Positions 16,445 to 25,052 of a stretch of 64,000 bases of DNA are shown here, one piece after another (within the stretch, counting starts at the first letter, position 1; each line of letters starts with the position of its first letter). Made by a program: the position numbers and the translations under genes. This DNA is from Paraburkholderia acidicola (GTDB lineage: Bacteria; Pseudomonadota; Gammaproteobacteria; Burkholderiales; Burkholderiaceae), in NCBI RefSeq assembly GCF_002362315.1, contig NZ_MTZV01000006.1:1364001-1428000 (forward strand). The letters are read 5' to 3'. Below the pieces are notes generated by a model. It was not told where the DNA came from. It saw only the letters and a program-made list of their open reading frames with translations, and did not search any database.

Positions 16445-17164
16445 TCAGTCCAGGAAGTCGCAGTTCGCTTCGACGAACACCGCGAGATCGAGCGAATGCT
16501 GGCGCACGAGCCGCTCGGCCAGCTCCGTGTCGCGCTGCTCCAGCGCTTCGATGATGCGCAGATGATCGACGATCGAACGCGATGCGCGGTCGCTCTGCGA
16601 AATCGTCATGCGGCGGATCGCGCGGACGTGAATGAAGATATTCTTGATCGTGTCGAGAATGATCTGCGACTTCGACAACTCGACGATCGCCTGGTGGAAC
16701 GCAATGTTCGCATCCGAGTATTCGGCGATATGTTCGGCGGGCGTCGCGTCGCGGAAATTGTCGAACATATGCCGCAGGCGGGCGATTTCCGCGTCGGTGG
16801 CATGTAGCGTGGCGAGACGCGCGGCCATGCTTTCGAGCGCGGCCCACATCTGGATCATCTCGACGATTTCGCGCTTGCTCTTGCGCACGATATAGATGCC
16901 GCGGCGCGGCACCATCCGCAGAAAACCTTCCTGCTCGAGCAGCGTCATCGCCTCTCGTACCGGCGTGCGGCTCACACCGAGCGTTTCGCTGAGCACGCGT
17001 TCGTCGAGGCGGATTTCATCGTGTGACTGATAGATGTCTGCGTCGGCGATGGCTTGCCGCAGCATCACGTAGGCCTGATCGCGCAGGCTGACGCTTGCGT
17101 TGATCGGCTGGAGCGAGAGTGTGAGCGGACTCGCCGCGGCTTCAGTTTGAAGTTCTGACGACAT
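16445..17164 (-). CDS. GntR-family regulator, FCD (FadR/VanR) type
   Basis: A 239-residue GntR protein. The N-terminal winged helix includes YVMLRQAIADADIYQ, LDERVLSETLGVSRTPVREAMTLLEQEGFL and RRGIYIVRKS. The C-terminal all-helical FCD domain (residues about 100-230) has the metal-binding Asp/His pattern, with DANIAFHQAIVELS and a later HLRIIEAL. FCD regulators bind organic acids and mostly repress catabolic genes. It lies upstream of frc on the same strand and has its own terminator, so it is probably a separate unit that controls frc through the TGATATATCA sites. Confidence 0.88.
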   Translation of the reverse strand: MSSELQTEAAASPLTLSLQPINASVSLRDQAYVMLRQAIADADIYQSHDEIRLDERVLSETLGVSRTPVREAMTLLEQEGFLRMVPRRGIYIVRKSKREIVEMIQMWAALESMAARLATLHATDAEIARLRHMFDNFRDATPAEHIAEYSDANIAFHQAIVELSKSQIILDTIKNIFIHVRAIRRMTISQSDRASRSIVDHLRIIEALEQRDTELAERLVRQHSLDLAVFVEANCDFLD

Positions 17165-17369
17165 TCATCGCCTCTTGTTGAACATGCGCGCGATACGGTG
17201 CCACCGCTGCTGCCGGTGTCGCGGCCATTTCGCCAAGGCCGACGAAGCGGCCATGCTCTGCGGCCAGTTCGGCGACGGGCTGCGGAACCCACTTCGTCAA
17301 CAGAATCGTGGCGGCAGCGCCCAACCCTACAACCGATACCCCAAGCAGCGAAAGAGAAAGCAGATCCAT
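17142..17369 (-). CDS. small hydrophobic protein overlapping GntR start
   Basis: A 75-residue frame with a strongly hydrophobic N-terminus (residues 2-27, LLSLSLLGVSVVGLGAAATILL) and a polar tail. No family recognised. It ends 23 bp inside the GntR gene, which suggests translational coupling, but its ribosome-binding site is weak. It may be a small membrane protein, the remnant of a transporter gene, or not a gene at all. Confidence 0.35.
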   Translation of the reverse strand: MDLLSLSLLGVSVVGLGAAATILLTKWVPQPVAELAAEHGRFVGLGEMAATPAAAVAPYRAHVQQEAMNVVRTSN

Positions 17370-17596
17370 GTGCAGCCCCAGAAGATTGAGTGAACAGATA
17401 TCTCAATGATATGGTGCATCGCCGCAAAAATCAATATTGCGTATGTAGTATATCAGTGGATGTTGTTTTTCGACAGCGTCGGCTACTGCCTCATCCCTTC
17501 ATTTAAGAAGCCGCTGCCATCTAGGCCGCGCCCTCGCCAATCACGTCGATGGCATGATATCGGCCTCACGTCCTCATTCCCCAAACCGTCTCCACC

Positions 17597-18898
17597 ATGT
17601 CCAATCTGATCGTCCACGGCGGCGCCCCGCTACGCGGGGAAATCACACCATCCGCCAACAAGAACGCTGTCCTGCCGATCCTTTGCGCCACGCTGCTCAC
17701 CGATCAACCGGTGCGCCTCATCGGCGTACCCGATATCACCGATGTCAGAAAGATCCTCGACATCTTCCGCGCGCTCGGCAGCGCAGTGTCGGTGGATTTT
17801 TCGAGCGGCGTGCTCGATCTGCATCACAGCGCGACCACCTTCGATCCCGCCACGCACAGGCTGCCCGAAGAGATGCGCTCATCGATCATGCTGATCCCGC
17901 CACTGCTTGCGCGTTTCGGCGTGGCGCGACTCGAGAGCGATGTGAAGGGCTGCACGCTCGGCGTACGCGAGATCGACCCGCACGTCGAGGTGTTCGAACG
18001 ATTCGGCGCGCGCGTGGAATGCACCGGCGATTCGTTGCTCGTGCATAACGAGCAGCGTATGGCCGCCAACGATCACTGGCTGGACTACGCATCGGTCACC
18101 ACAACCGAAAACTTCGCGCTGTGTGCGGCAGCCGCCGAAGGAACGTCGACGCTCGTCAACGCAGCATCGGAACCCCACGTGCAGGAGTTTTGCCGCTTTC
18201 TCGCAATGCTTGGCGTCGGCATCGAAGGCATCGGTACATCGCGGCTCAGCGTGACGGGCGGCCGACGGTTTGGCGGTGGCGAATTCCGCTTCAGCGAGGA
18301 CTTCCATGAAATCGCCACTTTTCTCGCGCTCGGTGCGATCACCGGTGGCGACATCGTGGTCAAGAACTCCGCGCCCGAGCAGTTCCCGTTGATCGATAGA
18401 ACATTCGCGAAGTTCGGTGTCACCGTCGAGCACCGTGACGGCTGGTCGCGTGCGCTGAGCAACGGTCCGCTGCGGGTACGCCGACCGTTCACGCAGAATA
18501 TTCTCACCAAGGTCGAGGCAGCGCCCTGGCCTTATCTACCGGTCGATCTCTTGCCGATCTTCGTCGCGCTCGGCGTCAAAGCCGAGGGCAGCGCGATGTT
18601 CTGGAACAAGGTCTACGACGGAGCGATGGGCTGGACCAGCGAGCTGTCGAAGTTCGGCGCGCATGTGTTTCTGTCCGATCCGCATCGGTTGATCACGTTC
18701 GGCGGTCTCGCGTTGGGTCCGGCGCGTGTCGAGAGCCCGTACATTATTCGCGTGGCGATTGCGTTGTTGATGGTCGCAGCGAGTATCGAAGGACGCTCCG
18801 AGATCATGAATGCACTGCCGATCCGGCGTGCGCATCCGCGCTTTGTCGAGAACCTGCGCTCGATCGGCGCAAATGTAGAGTGGACCAGCAGCGAGTGA
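17597..18898 (+). CDS. MurA paralogue (UDP-GlcNAc 1-carboxyvinyltransferase family)
   Basis: A 433-residue enolpyruvyl transferase of the MurA/EPSP-synthase fold. Key MurA residues are kept: K22-N23 (NKNAVLPIL), the MRSSIMLIPPLLARFG block, Cys119 in KGCTLGVREID (the PEP-binding, fosfomycin-reactive Cys of MurA) and an Asp in LPVDLLPIFVAL at the place of MurA Asp305. The rest diverges from housekeeping MurA (SANKNAV for SGAKNAA, altered C-terminus), and there are no cell-wall genes nearby. I read it as a second, specialised copy, perhaps acting on another UDP-sugar or nucleoside. It is followed by a metallo-hydrolase gene 50 bp downstream. Confidence 0.8.
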   Translation: MSNLIVHGGAPLRGEITPSANKNAVLPILCATLLTDQPVRLIGVPDITDVRKILDIFRALGSAVSVDFSSGVLDLHHSATTFDPATHRLPEEMRSSIMLIPPLLARFGVARLESDVKGCTLGVREIDPHVEVFERFGARVECTGDSLLVHNEQRMAANDHWLDYASVTTTENFALCAAAAEGTSTLVNAASEPHVQEFCRFLAMLGVGIEGIGTSRLSVTGGRRFGGGEFRFSEDFHEIATFLALGAITGGDIVVKNSAPEQFPLIDRTFAKFGVTVEHRDGWSRALSNGPLRVRRPFTQNILTKVEAAPWPYLPVDLLPIFVALGVKAEGSAMFWNKVYDGAMGWTSELSKFGAHVFLSDPHRLITFGGLALGPARVESPYIIRVAIALLMVAASIEGRSEIMNALPIRRAHPRFVENLRSIGANVEWTSSE

Positions 18899-18948
18899 TT
18901 GCGGTGGAGGCTGCGACGGCATGGGCTAAACATGAACCGGAGACACGC

Positions 18949-19839
18949 ATGCTAAGGAACGTAATAGGGAAGATCGGGAACGTCGAGATCTGTCGGATCC
19001 TGGACAGTTGTCTGCTTGGCGAAACCATGCAGTCATGGTTTCCGGACTTCGACCGCGACGCAGTCAGGCCTCACGAACACTGGTTGTGTCCGACGCATTT
19101 CGATCCGGAGAGCGGCCACTTTGCGATGCCGGTTCATAGCTGGCTGCTCAAGGTGGGCACCTATAACGTCCTGATCGACACGTGTGTGGGAAATCACAAA
19201 TCACGGCCTGGCATCGCGGAAATGCACATGCTTGAGAATCGCTATCTCGAGCGCATGGCAGATTGCGGTGTGAGTCCAGACGATATCGACTTCGTACTCT
19301 GTACTCATCTTCACGTGGATCACGTCGGCTGGAACACGCGGCTCGCCAACGGTCGGTGGGTACCCACCTTTCCAAACGCGAAGTACGTCTTTTCCCGCAC
19401 CGAGTTCGAGGCCGCAAAAGAAGAAGCCGCCAATCCAGCCAGTGCCCCGTTTCTCAAGGCGGTATTCGAGGATTCAATCTTCCCGATTGCTGAAGCGGGC
19501 AAAGCGCACTTTGTCGACGGCGTGCAGGAATTTGTCGACTGTCTTACCTTACGTCCCGCACCGGGACACTCGCCCGGCCATGTGCGCATCGAGTTGAGTT
19601 CTCAAGGCGAGCGCGGCGTGTTCGCCGGCGACATGATGCATTCGCCGGTGCAGGTGCCATTCTGGAACTGGAGCAGCAGAGTGTGCTGGGACAAGGCAAT
19701 GTCGGCGAAATCACGGCACGAACTGCTTGAGTTCTGTGCGGCCGAGAATGTATTGCTGCTGCCGGGGCACTTTGAAACGCCCTATGTTGGGCGGATCAAA
19801 CGTGCCGGGGAATTGTTTTCGATCGATTTTGGGTGGTGA
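18949..19839 (+). CDS. MBL-fold metallo-hydrolase
   Basis: A 296-residue metallo-beta-lactamase-fold protein. The dinuclear zinc motif THLHVDHVGWN is clear, as are the later APGHSPGHVRIEL histidine and GVFAGDMMHSPVQVPF, where the bridging Asp sits. Overall it resembles the lactonase/quorum-quenching-like and alkyl-sulfatase-distant hydrolases often annotated only by fold. The ATG at 18949 has a CGGAGA site. It follows the MurA paralogue on the same strand and is probably cotranscribed. No signal peptide is evident, so it acts in the cytoplasm. Confidence 0.85.
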   Translation: MLRNVIGKIGNVEICRILDSCLLGETMQSWFPDFDRDAVRPHEHWLCPTHFDPESGHFAMPVHSWLLKVGTYNVLIDTCVGNHKSRPGIAEMHMLENRYLERMADCGVSPDDIDFVLCTHLHVDHVGWNTRLANGRWVPTFPNAKYVFSRTEFEAAKEEAANPASAPFLKAVFEDSIFPIAEAGKAHFVDGVQEFVDCLTLRPAPGHSPGHVRIELSSQGERGVFAGDMMHSPVQVPFWNWSSRVCWDKAMSAKSRHELLEFCAAENVLLLPGHFETPYVGRIKRAGELFSIDFGW

Positions 19840-19847
19840 GGCGGGCC

Positions 19848-19879
19848 GTCGCGGTGCTGCGCATGCGCGGCACCGCGAC
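19848..19879. terminator. stem-loop between convergent MBL and RND genes
   Basis: GTCGCGGTGC and GCACCGCGAC form a perfect 10-bp stem around a 12-base loop that is itself nearly palindromic (TGCGCATGCGCG). It fills the gap between the two convergent genes; no T-run follows. Confidence 0.5.
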
Positions 19880-19884
19880 TTCAC

Positions 19885-22800
19885 TTACGACTCCACCCCC
19901 ACCTTACGCACCGACTGCACCCCACCCCGCCGACGCGTACCAACATGAAACACCCGCCCGACAACCACAAAAAACAGCGGCACCATAAAAACCGCGAGCA
20001 CCGTCGCCGTCAACACCCCACCGAGCACGCCCGTACCGATCGCAGTCTGCGCGCCCGACGCCGCCCCTGTCGAGAACGCGAGCGGCAATACCCCGACACC
20101 GAATGCCAGCGACGTCATGACAATCGGTCGCAACCGCAGACGCGCCGCTTCCAGCGCCGCATCGACGAGCGTCATGCCTTCGCCGTAGAGATCCTTCGCA
20201 ACTTCGACGATCAGGATCGCGTTCTTCGCCGACAAACCGATCGTCGCGATCAGTCCAACCTTGAAGTAGATGTCGTTCGGCATGCCGCGCAGCGTTACGC
20301 CGAGCACCGCCCCGATCACCCCGAGCGGCACGACGAGAATCACCGCAAGCGGAATCGACCAACTTTCATACAGCGCGGCGAGCGCGAGAAACACGATCAG
20401 CACCGACAATGCGAACAACGCCGGTGCCTGATCGCCCGACAGCCGCTCTTCGAACGATTGCCCAGACCAGTCGAAGCCGATACCCGCCGGCAACTTGCCC
20501 GCGAGTTTCTCCATCACCTGCATCGCTTCGCCGCTGCTGTGTCCATGTGCCGCCGATCCGTTCAGCGTGAACGACGGATAACCGTTGTAGCGCTCGAGCT
20601 GCGGCGGCCCGGCACTCCATTGCAACGTGACGAACGCCGACAGCGGCACCATCTCGCCGGCAGCGTTGCGCACGCGCAGCTTGCGCACATCCTCCGGATC
20701 CACCCGGTCGCGTCCGTCGGCCTGCACCATCACGCGCCGCACCTGGCTGCCGTGCATGAAATCGCCGACGTAGTCGGAGCCGAACATCACCGCGAGCGTC
20801 GTGTTGATTTCGTCCAGCGACACACCCATCGCGGCCGCCTTGTTGCGGTCGATGTCGAGACGGATCTGCGGTGCGTCGGGTTGACCAGCGAACATCAGGT
20901 CGGTGATGGCCGCCTCCTTGCCGCCTTCGGCAAGCAACTGCTCGCGCGCTGCGACGAGCGCGGCGTACCCCGCGCCGCCGCGGTCCTGCAGGCGAAAATC
21001 GAAGCCACCCGTCGAACCGAGATCCGGCAACGCCGGCGAATTCATCGCGAACACCGTGACGTTCGGCGTACCGGCAAAGCGCTGGTTCACCCGCTCGACG
21101 ATCGCCTGCACATGCGCCTTCGTGGCCTTGCGGTCCTTCCAGTTCTTGAGCGTCGCGAAGATCATGCCGCTGCTCGTTCCGCTGCCGTACAGGCTAAATC
21201 CACCGAGCGCGTACACATACTCGACCGGCTCGTGATCGCGCAGATAACCCTCGATCTCGCCGACGCTCTGCATCGTCTCGACCATCGGCGTGCCCTGTGG
21301 GCGCATCACCATGATCATGAAGTTGCCCTGATCCTCGTCGGGCAGAAATGCGGTCGGTAGGCGCATGAACAGCAGCGTCACAGCGGCGGCAATCGCCGCA
21401 TACAGCACGATCCAGCGCACCGGCTTCTTCAGAATGCGCGTGACCGCAGCGTGATAGCGACCGGTCATGCGCGCGAAGCTGCGGTTGAACCAGCCGAAGA
21501 AGCCGCGCTTCTCATGATGATCGCCGGACACCGGCTTGAGCAGCGTCGCGCACAACGCAGGCGTCAAGGAAAGCGCGAGGAACGCCGAGAAACCAATCGA
21601 CACCGCCAGCGACAACGCAAACTGCCGATAGATATTGCCGACCGCGCCGCTAAAGAACGCCATCGGCACGAACACCGACGTCAGCACCACCGTGATGCCG
21701 ATAATCGCCCCGCTGATCTGGCGCATCGCCTTGATCGTCGCTTCGTAAGGCGACAGCTGTTCTTCGGCCATGATCCGTTCGACGTTCTCGACGACGACGA
21801 TCGCATCGTCGACGAGGATGCCGATGGCGAGCACCATGCCGAACATCGTCAGCACGTTGATCGAGAAACCGAACGCGAGCATCGCCGAGAACGTGCCGAG
21901 CAGCGCGACCGGCACGACGAGCGTCGGGATCAGTGTGGCGCGCAGGTTCTGCATGAACAGGTACATCACGAGGAAGACGAGCACGCCTGCTTCGATCAGC
22001 GTGCTCACCACCTTCTGCATCGAGATCTGCACGAACGATGCCGTCTCGTACGGAATCTGCCAGCCCACGCCGGGCGGGAAATATTTCGCGAGTTGCTCCA
22101 TCGTCGCTCGCACGCGTTTCGTCGTCGCGACCGCGTTCGAGCCCGGCGCCATCTTGATCGCGAGTCCTGTCGCGGTCTTGCCGTTCACGCGCGACGTAAA
22201 CGAATAGTCGCTACCGCCGAACTCGACCCGCGCGACATCGCGCAGCACCAGTGCCGAACCGTCGGGACGCGCGCGCAGCACGATGCCGCCGAAATCCTGC
22301 GGCGTACGCAGCTCGCCCTCTGCAAGCACGGTTGCGCTGATCGCCGCCGATGCCGGCACCGCCTGGTTACCGACATCGCCGATCGTCACACGTGCGTTGT
22401 GGCTGCGGATCGCCGCGACGAGATCCGACGCGGTCAGATTCAGCGACGTCATCCGTATCGGGTCGGGCCAGATACGCATCGCGTATTCGGCACCCCATAC
22501 CTGCACCTTGCCGACACCCTCGACGCGCCGCAGCGCCTGCAACACATTCGCCGATGCCAGTTCGCCGAGCTGCACTTCGCTCATGCGGCCGTCATCGGAG
22601 GTCAGTGTGACGACGAGCTGGATGTTGTCCGCGGCTTTCTCGACCGACACGCCATCGCGGCGCACCGGCTCGGGCAGCCGCGCTTCGACTGTCTTCAGGC
22701 GGTTCTGCACTTCGACCGCTGCCAGGTCGGCGTTGGTGCCCTGGCGAAACGTGAGCGAGAGCGAAGCCATTCCGGTGCTGCTGTTCGCCGACGTGTACAA

Positions 22801-23025
22801 CAACCCGGGCGCGCCGTTCATTTCGCGCTCGATCACAGCCGTCACCGATTCCTCGACGACCTGCGCCGAGGCGCCCGGATAGCTCGCCCACACGTTGACG
22901 ACCGGTGGCGCGATGTCGGGATACTGCGCGACCGGCAGCATACGGATCGCGAACACGCCCGCGAACATGATGAGCAGCGAGATCACCCACGCGAACACGG
23001 GGCGATCGATAAAGAAACGAGCCAT
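19885..23025 (-). CDS. RND multidrug efflux permease (HAE1/AcrB type)
   Basis: A 1046-residue inner-membrane RND pump of standard length, with 12 helices and two large periplasmic loops. It begins MARFFIDRPVFAWVISL, has the proton-relay Asp pair in GILVDDAIVVVENVERIM (helix 4), and repeats the topology in the second half (LSAKNAILIVEVAKDLYGEGM). HAE1 members export drugs, dyes and aromatic compounds with a membrane-fusion protein and an outer-membrane channel. Its partner adaptor lies 8 bp upstream; no outer-membrane factor gene is present, so the pump must borrow one. Divergent TetR regulator at 24357. Confidence 0.95.
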   Translation of the reverse strand: MARFFIDRPVFAWVISLLIMFAGVFAIRMLPVAQYPDIAPPVVNVWASYPGASAQVVEESVTAVIEREMNGAPGLLYTSANSSTGMASLSLTFRQGTNADLAAVEVQNRLKTVEARLPEPVRRDGVSVEKAADNIQLVVTLTSDDGRMSEVQLGELASANVLQALRRVEGVGKVQVWGAEYAMRIWPDPIRMTSLNLTASDLVAAIRSHNARVTIGDVGNQAVPASAAISATVLAEGELRTPQDFGGIVLRARPDGSALVLRDVARVEFGGSDYSFTSRVNGKTATGLAIKMAPGSNAVATTKRVRATMEQLAKYFPPGVGWQIPYETASFVQISMQKVVSTLIEAGVLVFLVMYLFMQNLRATLIPTLVVPVALLGTFSAMLAFGFSINVLTMFGMVLAIGILVDDAIVVVENVERIMAEEQLSPYEATIKAMRQISGAIIGITVVLTSVFVPMAFFSGAVGNIYRQFALSLAVSIGFSAFLALSLTPALCATLLKPVSGDHHEKRGFFGWFNRSFARMTGRYHAAVTRILKKPVRWIVLYAAIAAAVTLLFMRLPTAFLPDEDQGNFMIMVMRPQGTPMVETMQSVGEIEGYLRDHEPVEYVYALGGFSLYGSGTSSGMIFATLKNWKDRKATKAHVQAIVERVNQRFAGTPNVTVFAMNSPALPDLGSTGGFDFRLQDRGGAGYAALVAAREQLLAEGGKEAAITDLMFAGQPDAPQIRLDIDRNKAAAMGVSLDEINTTLAVMFGSDYVGDFMHGSQVRRVMVQADGRDRVDPEDVRKLRVRNAAGEMVPLSAFVTLQWSAGPPQLERYNGYPSFTLNGSAAHGHSSGEAMQVMEKLAGKLPAGIGFDWSGQSFEERLSGDQAPALFALSVLIVFLALAALYESWSIPLAVILVVPLGVIGAVLGVTLRGMPNDIYFKVGLIATIGLSAKNAILIVEVAKDLYGEGMTLVDAALEAARLRLRPIVMTSLAFGVGVLPLAFSTGAASGAQTAIGTGVLGGVLTATVLAVFMVPLFFVVVGRVFHVGTRRRGGVQSVRKVGVES

Positions 23026-23033
23026 TGCGATCT

Positions 23034-24215
23034 CTAGGCGTTCGGTTTGGAAACAGGCGCAGATACAGGTACCGCCGCGGCCCGCTCGTGCGGCGTAACG
23101 ACCGTTCCCGCCTCGAGCGCCGCGACGTTCTCGACAACCACGCGCTCGCCGCCCTTCAACCCGCCGGTGACAAGCCAGTCGCGACCCTTCATCTGGTTGG
23201 CCTGTACGGGCACGACAACCACCTTGCCCGACGCATCGACGACCTTCACGGATGCCTGCTCCGAGGTCCGCATCACGGCGTCGCGCGGCACGGCGATCGC
23301 GGCGCGGTCGATTGCGCGATCGAGCCGGATACGCACATACGCGCCCGGCAGCAACGCGCGGCGCGGGTTCGGAAACAGCGCCCGCATCGCGACGGTATCG
23401 GTGCCTGGATCGACGGCGAGATCGGTGAACAGCAGCTTGCCGGTCTGCGTGTACTCGCTGCCGTCGGGCAGCGTCAGGCGCACCGCGATATCGCGTTGTG
23501 CGACACCCGTAGCACGGCCGCTGTCGATTGCGCGCTGCAATGTCGCAACATCGGCCGCGGGCTGCGAGAAGTTCACGTAGATCGGATCGATCTGCTCGAC
23601 CGTCGTGAGCGGTGTCGCCGAATCCTGGCCGACGAGTGCGCCTTCGGTCACCATCGCCCGTCGCGCGCGGCCGTCGATCGGCGCAGTCACCGTCGCGTAA
23701 CCGAGTTGCAGGCGAGCGCGTTCGAGTTCTGCACGCGCCGACATGACCTCGGCCTTCGCCTGGCGCTCGGCGGCTACCGCTTCCGTGTGGTCGCGGTCGC
23801 TGACTGCGTGCGCCTTCACCAGCACGGCGTAGCGTTCGCGCTTATCGGTGGCGTTCGCGGCCTGCGCTTCGGCACGTGCAAGCGCGCCCGCCGCCGAATC
23901 GGCCGCTGCCTTCAATGGAGCCGGATCGATACGGAACAGCGGCGCGTTCTTGCGCACCTCCTGTCCTTCCTCGTAGAGACGCGCGGTGACGATGCCCGCC
24001 ACCCGCGCGCGCACTTCCGCCTGCCGGTACGCTTCGAGCCGGCCAGGCAGTTCGATGGTCATCGGGAGCGGCGCGGGATGCACGGTTAGCACCGTGACCT
24101 GCAGCGGTTTTGCGGCTGCCTCGCCGGTTTTCGGGTTACCCGGGTTACCTTTGCCGCAACCCATGAGCAACATCGCGACGACGCAAACCGGCGCCAGCGC
24201 GCGGAAGGTCTTCAT
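23034..24215 (-). CDS. RND efflux periplasmic adaptor (membrane-fusion lipoprotein)
   Basis: A 393-residue membrane-fusion protein of the AcrA/MexA family. The N-terminus is a lipoprotein signal with lipobox LLMGC (Cys20). The domains follow the usual order: lipoyl half (LEAYRQAEVRARVAGIVTARLYEEGQEV), an alpha-helical hairpin (residues about 100-165), the second lipoyl half (GYATVTAPIDGRARRA), then beta-barrel and membrane-proximal domains. The start has an AAGGA site. It forms an operon with the RND gene and is divergent from the TetR gene across a clear dyad. Confidence 0.93.
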   Translation of the reverse strand: MKTFRALAPVCVVAMLLMGCGKGNPGNPKTGEAAAKPLQVTVLTVHPAPLPMTIELPGRLEAYRQAEVRARVAGIVTARLYEEGQEVRKNAPLFRIDPAPLKAAADSAAGALARAEAQAANATDKRERYAVLVKAHAVSDRDHTEAVAAERQAKAEVMSARAELERARLQLGYATVTAPIDGRARRAMVTEGALVGQDSATPLTTVEQIDPIYVNFSQPAADVATLQRAIDSGRATGVAQRDIAVRLTLPDGSEYTQTGKLLFTDLAVDPGTDTVAMRALFPNPRRALLPGAYVRIRLDRAIDRAAIAVPRDAVMRTSEQASVKVVDASGKVVVVPVQANQMKGRDWLVTGGLKGGERVVVENVAALEAGTVVTPHERAAAVPVSAPVSKPNA

Positions 24216-24273
24216 GTGAATCCTTTCTTTGTGTCACCGCGGAGCACGCTGCCCCGCGTAAGGCGATCGATTA

Positions 24274-24293
24274 TAATCAGTCACGTCTGATTA
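24274..24293. promoter_or_regulatory. probable TetR operator between efflux operon and TetR gene
   Basis: TAATCAGTCACGTCTGATTA has 7-bp arms (TAATCAG/CTGATTA) around six bases. It lies 59 bp upstream of the adaptor start and 64 bp upstream of the TetR start, which suits control of both divergent promoters, as for acrR- and ttgR-type operators. Confidence 0.65.
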
Positions 24294-24356
24294 AATAAGT
24301 CCGCATTGTAACCATTGTCGCGACAAGACGACAGCAAATTGAAAGGGGAGGATGCG

Positions 24357-25004
24357 ATGGCTCGCAAGACCAAAGAGGAGTCGCAGAACACGCGCAACGG
24401 CATCCTCGATGCCGCCGAACTCGTGTTCCTGGAAAAAGGCGTCGCGCAAACGGCGATGGCCGATATCGCCGATGCGGCTGGCGTATCGCGCGGTGCGGTG
24501 TACGGTCACTACAAGAACAAGATCGAGGTCTGCCTCGCGATGTGCGACCGCGCGTTCGTGCAGGCCGCCGCAGGTTTCGAACTGGTGGAAGACGGCCCGG
24601 TGCTGGAGACGCTGCGCCAGGCGGCGTTGCACTATCTGCGGCAATGCGTCGAATCGGGTTCGGTGCAACGTGTGCTCGAAATCCTCTATATGAAGTGCGA
24701 GCAGAGCGAAGAAAATGCGCCGCTACTGCGACGACGCACGCTATATGACAAGCAGACACTGCGCATCACGACCGCGCTGTTGCGGCGCGCGGTCGCGCAT
24801 GGCGAGCTGCCCGCGACGCTCGACCTGCATCGCGCGAGCGTGTATTTCCAGTCGCTGCTCGAAGGGATATTCGGCTCGATGGTGTGGACCGACCGGCTGC
24901 ACGGCGCACGCTGGGACGACGTCGATGCGCTGCTGATGGCCGGCATCGATACGCTGCATTACTCTACGCAACTGCGCCGCGACGCAGCGCGACCGGTGGC
25001 CTGA
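24357..25004 (+). CDS. TetR-family repressor of RND efflux (AcrR/TtgR type)
   Basis: A 215-residue TetR protein. The helix-turn-helix is at residues about 12-60, with TRNGILDAAELVFLEKGVAQTAMADIADAAGVSRGAVYGHYKNK, typical of the AcrR/TtgR/SmeT branch that represses RND pumps. The C-terminal ligand domain ends with a VWTDRLHGARWDDVDALL stretch seen in that branch. The start is ATG 24357, right after GGGGAGG. It is divergent from the efflux operon and followed 48 bp later by an MHS transporter gene, with which it may share a transcript. Confidence 0.9.
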   Translation: MARKTKEESQNTRNGILDAAELVFLEKGVAQTAMADIADAAGVSRGAVYGHYKNKIEVCLAMCDRAFVQAAAGFELVEDGPVLETLRQAALHYLRQCVESGSVQRVLEILYMKCEQSEENAPLLRRRTLYDKQTLRITTALLRRAVAHGELPATLDLHRASVYFQSLLEGIFGSMVWTDRLHGARWDDVDALLMAGIDTLHYSTQLRRDAARPVA

Positions 25005-25052
25005 ACGACGGCACGGCGCGCCTGCTGGAACATCACATCAGGAGACTTCGCA

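Noticed and set aside
21451..23037. 528-codon plus-strand open frame opposite the RND pump gene
   Set aside because: Product is dominated by Arg, His, Asp and Gln as expected for the reverse of a GC-rich gene; no domain or ribosome-binding site, and the RND frame opposite is a certain gene.
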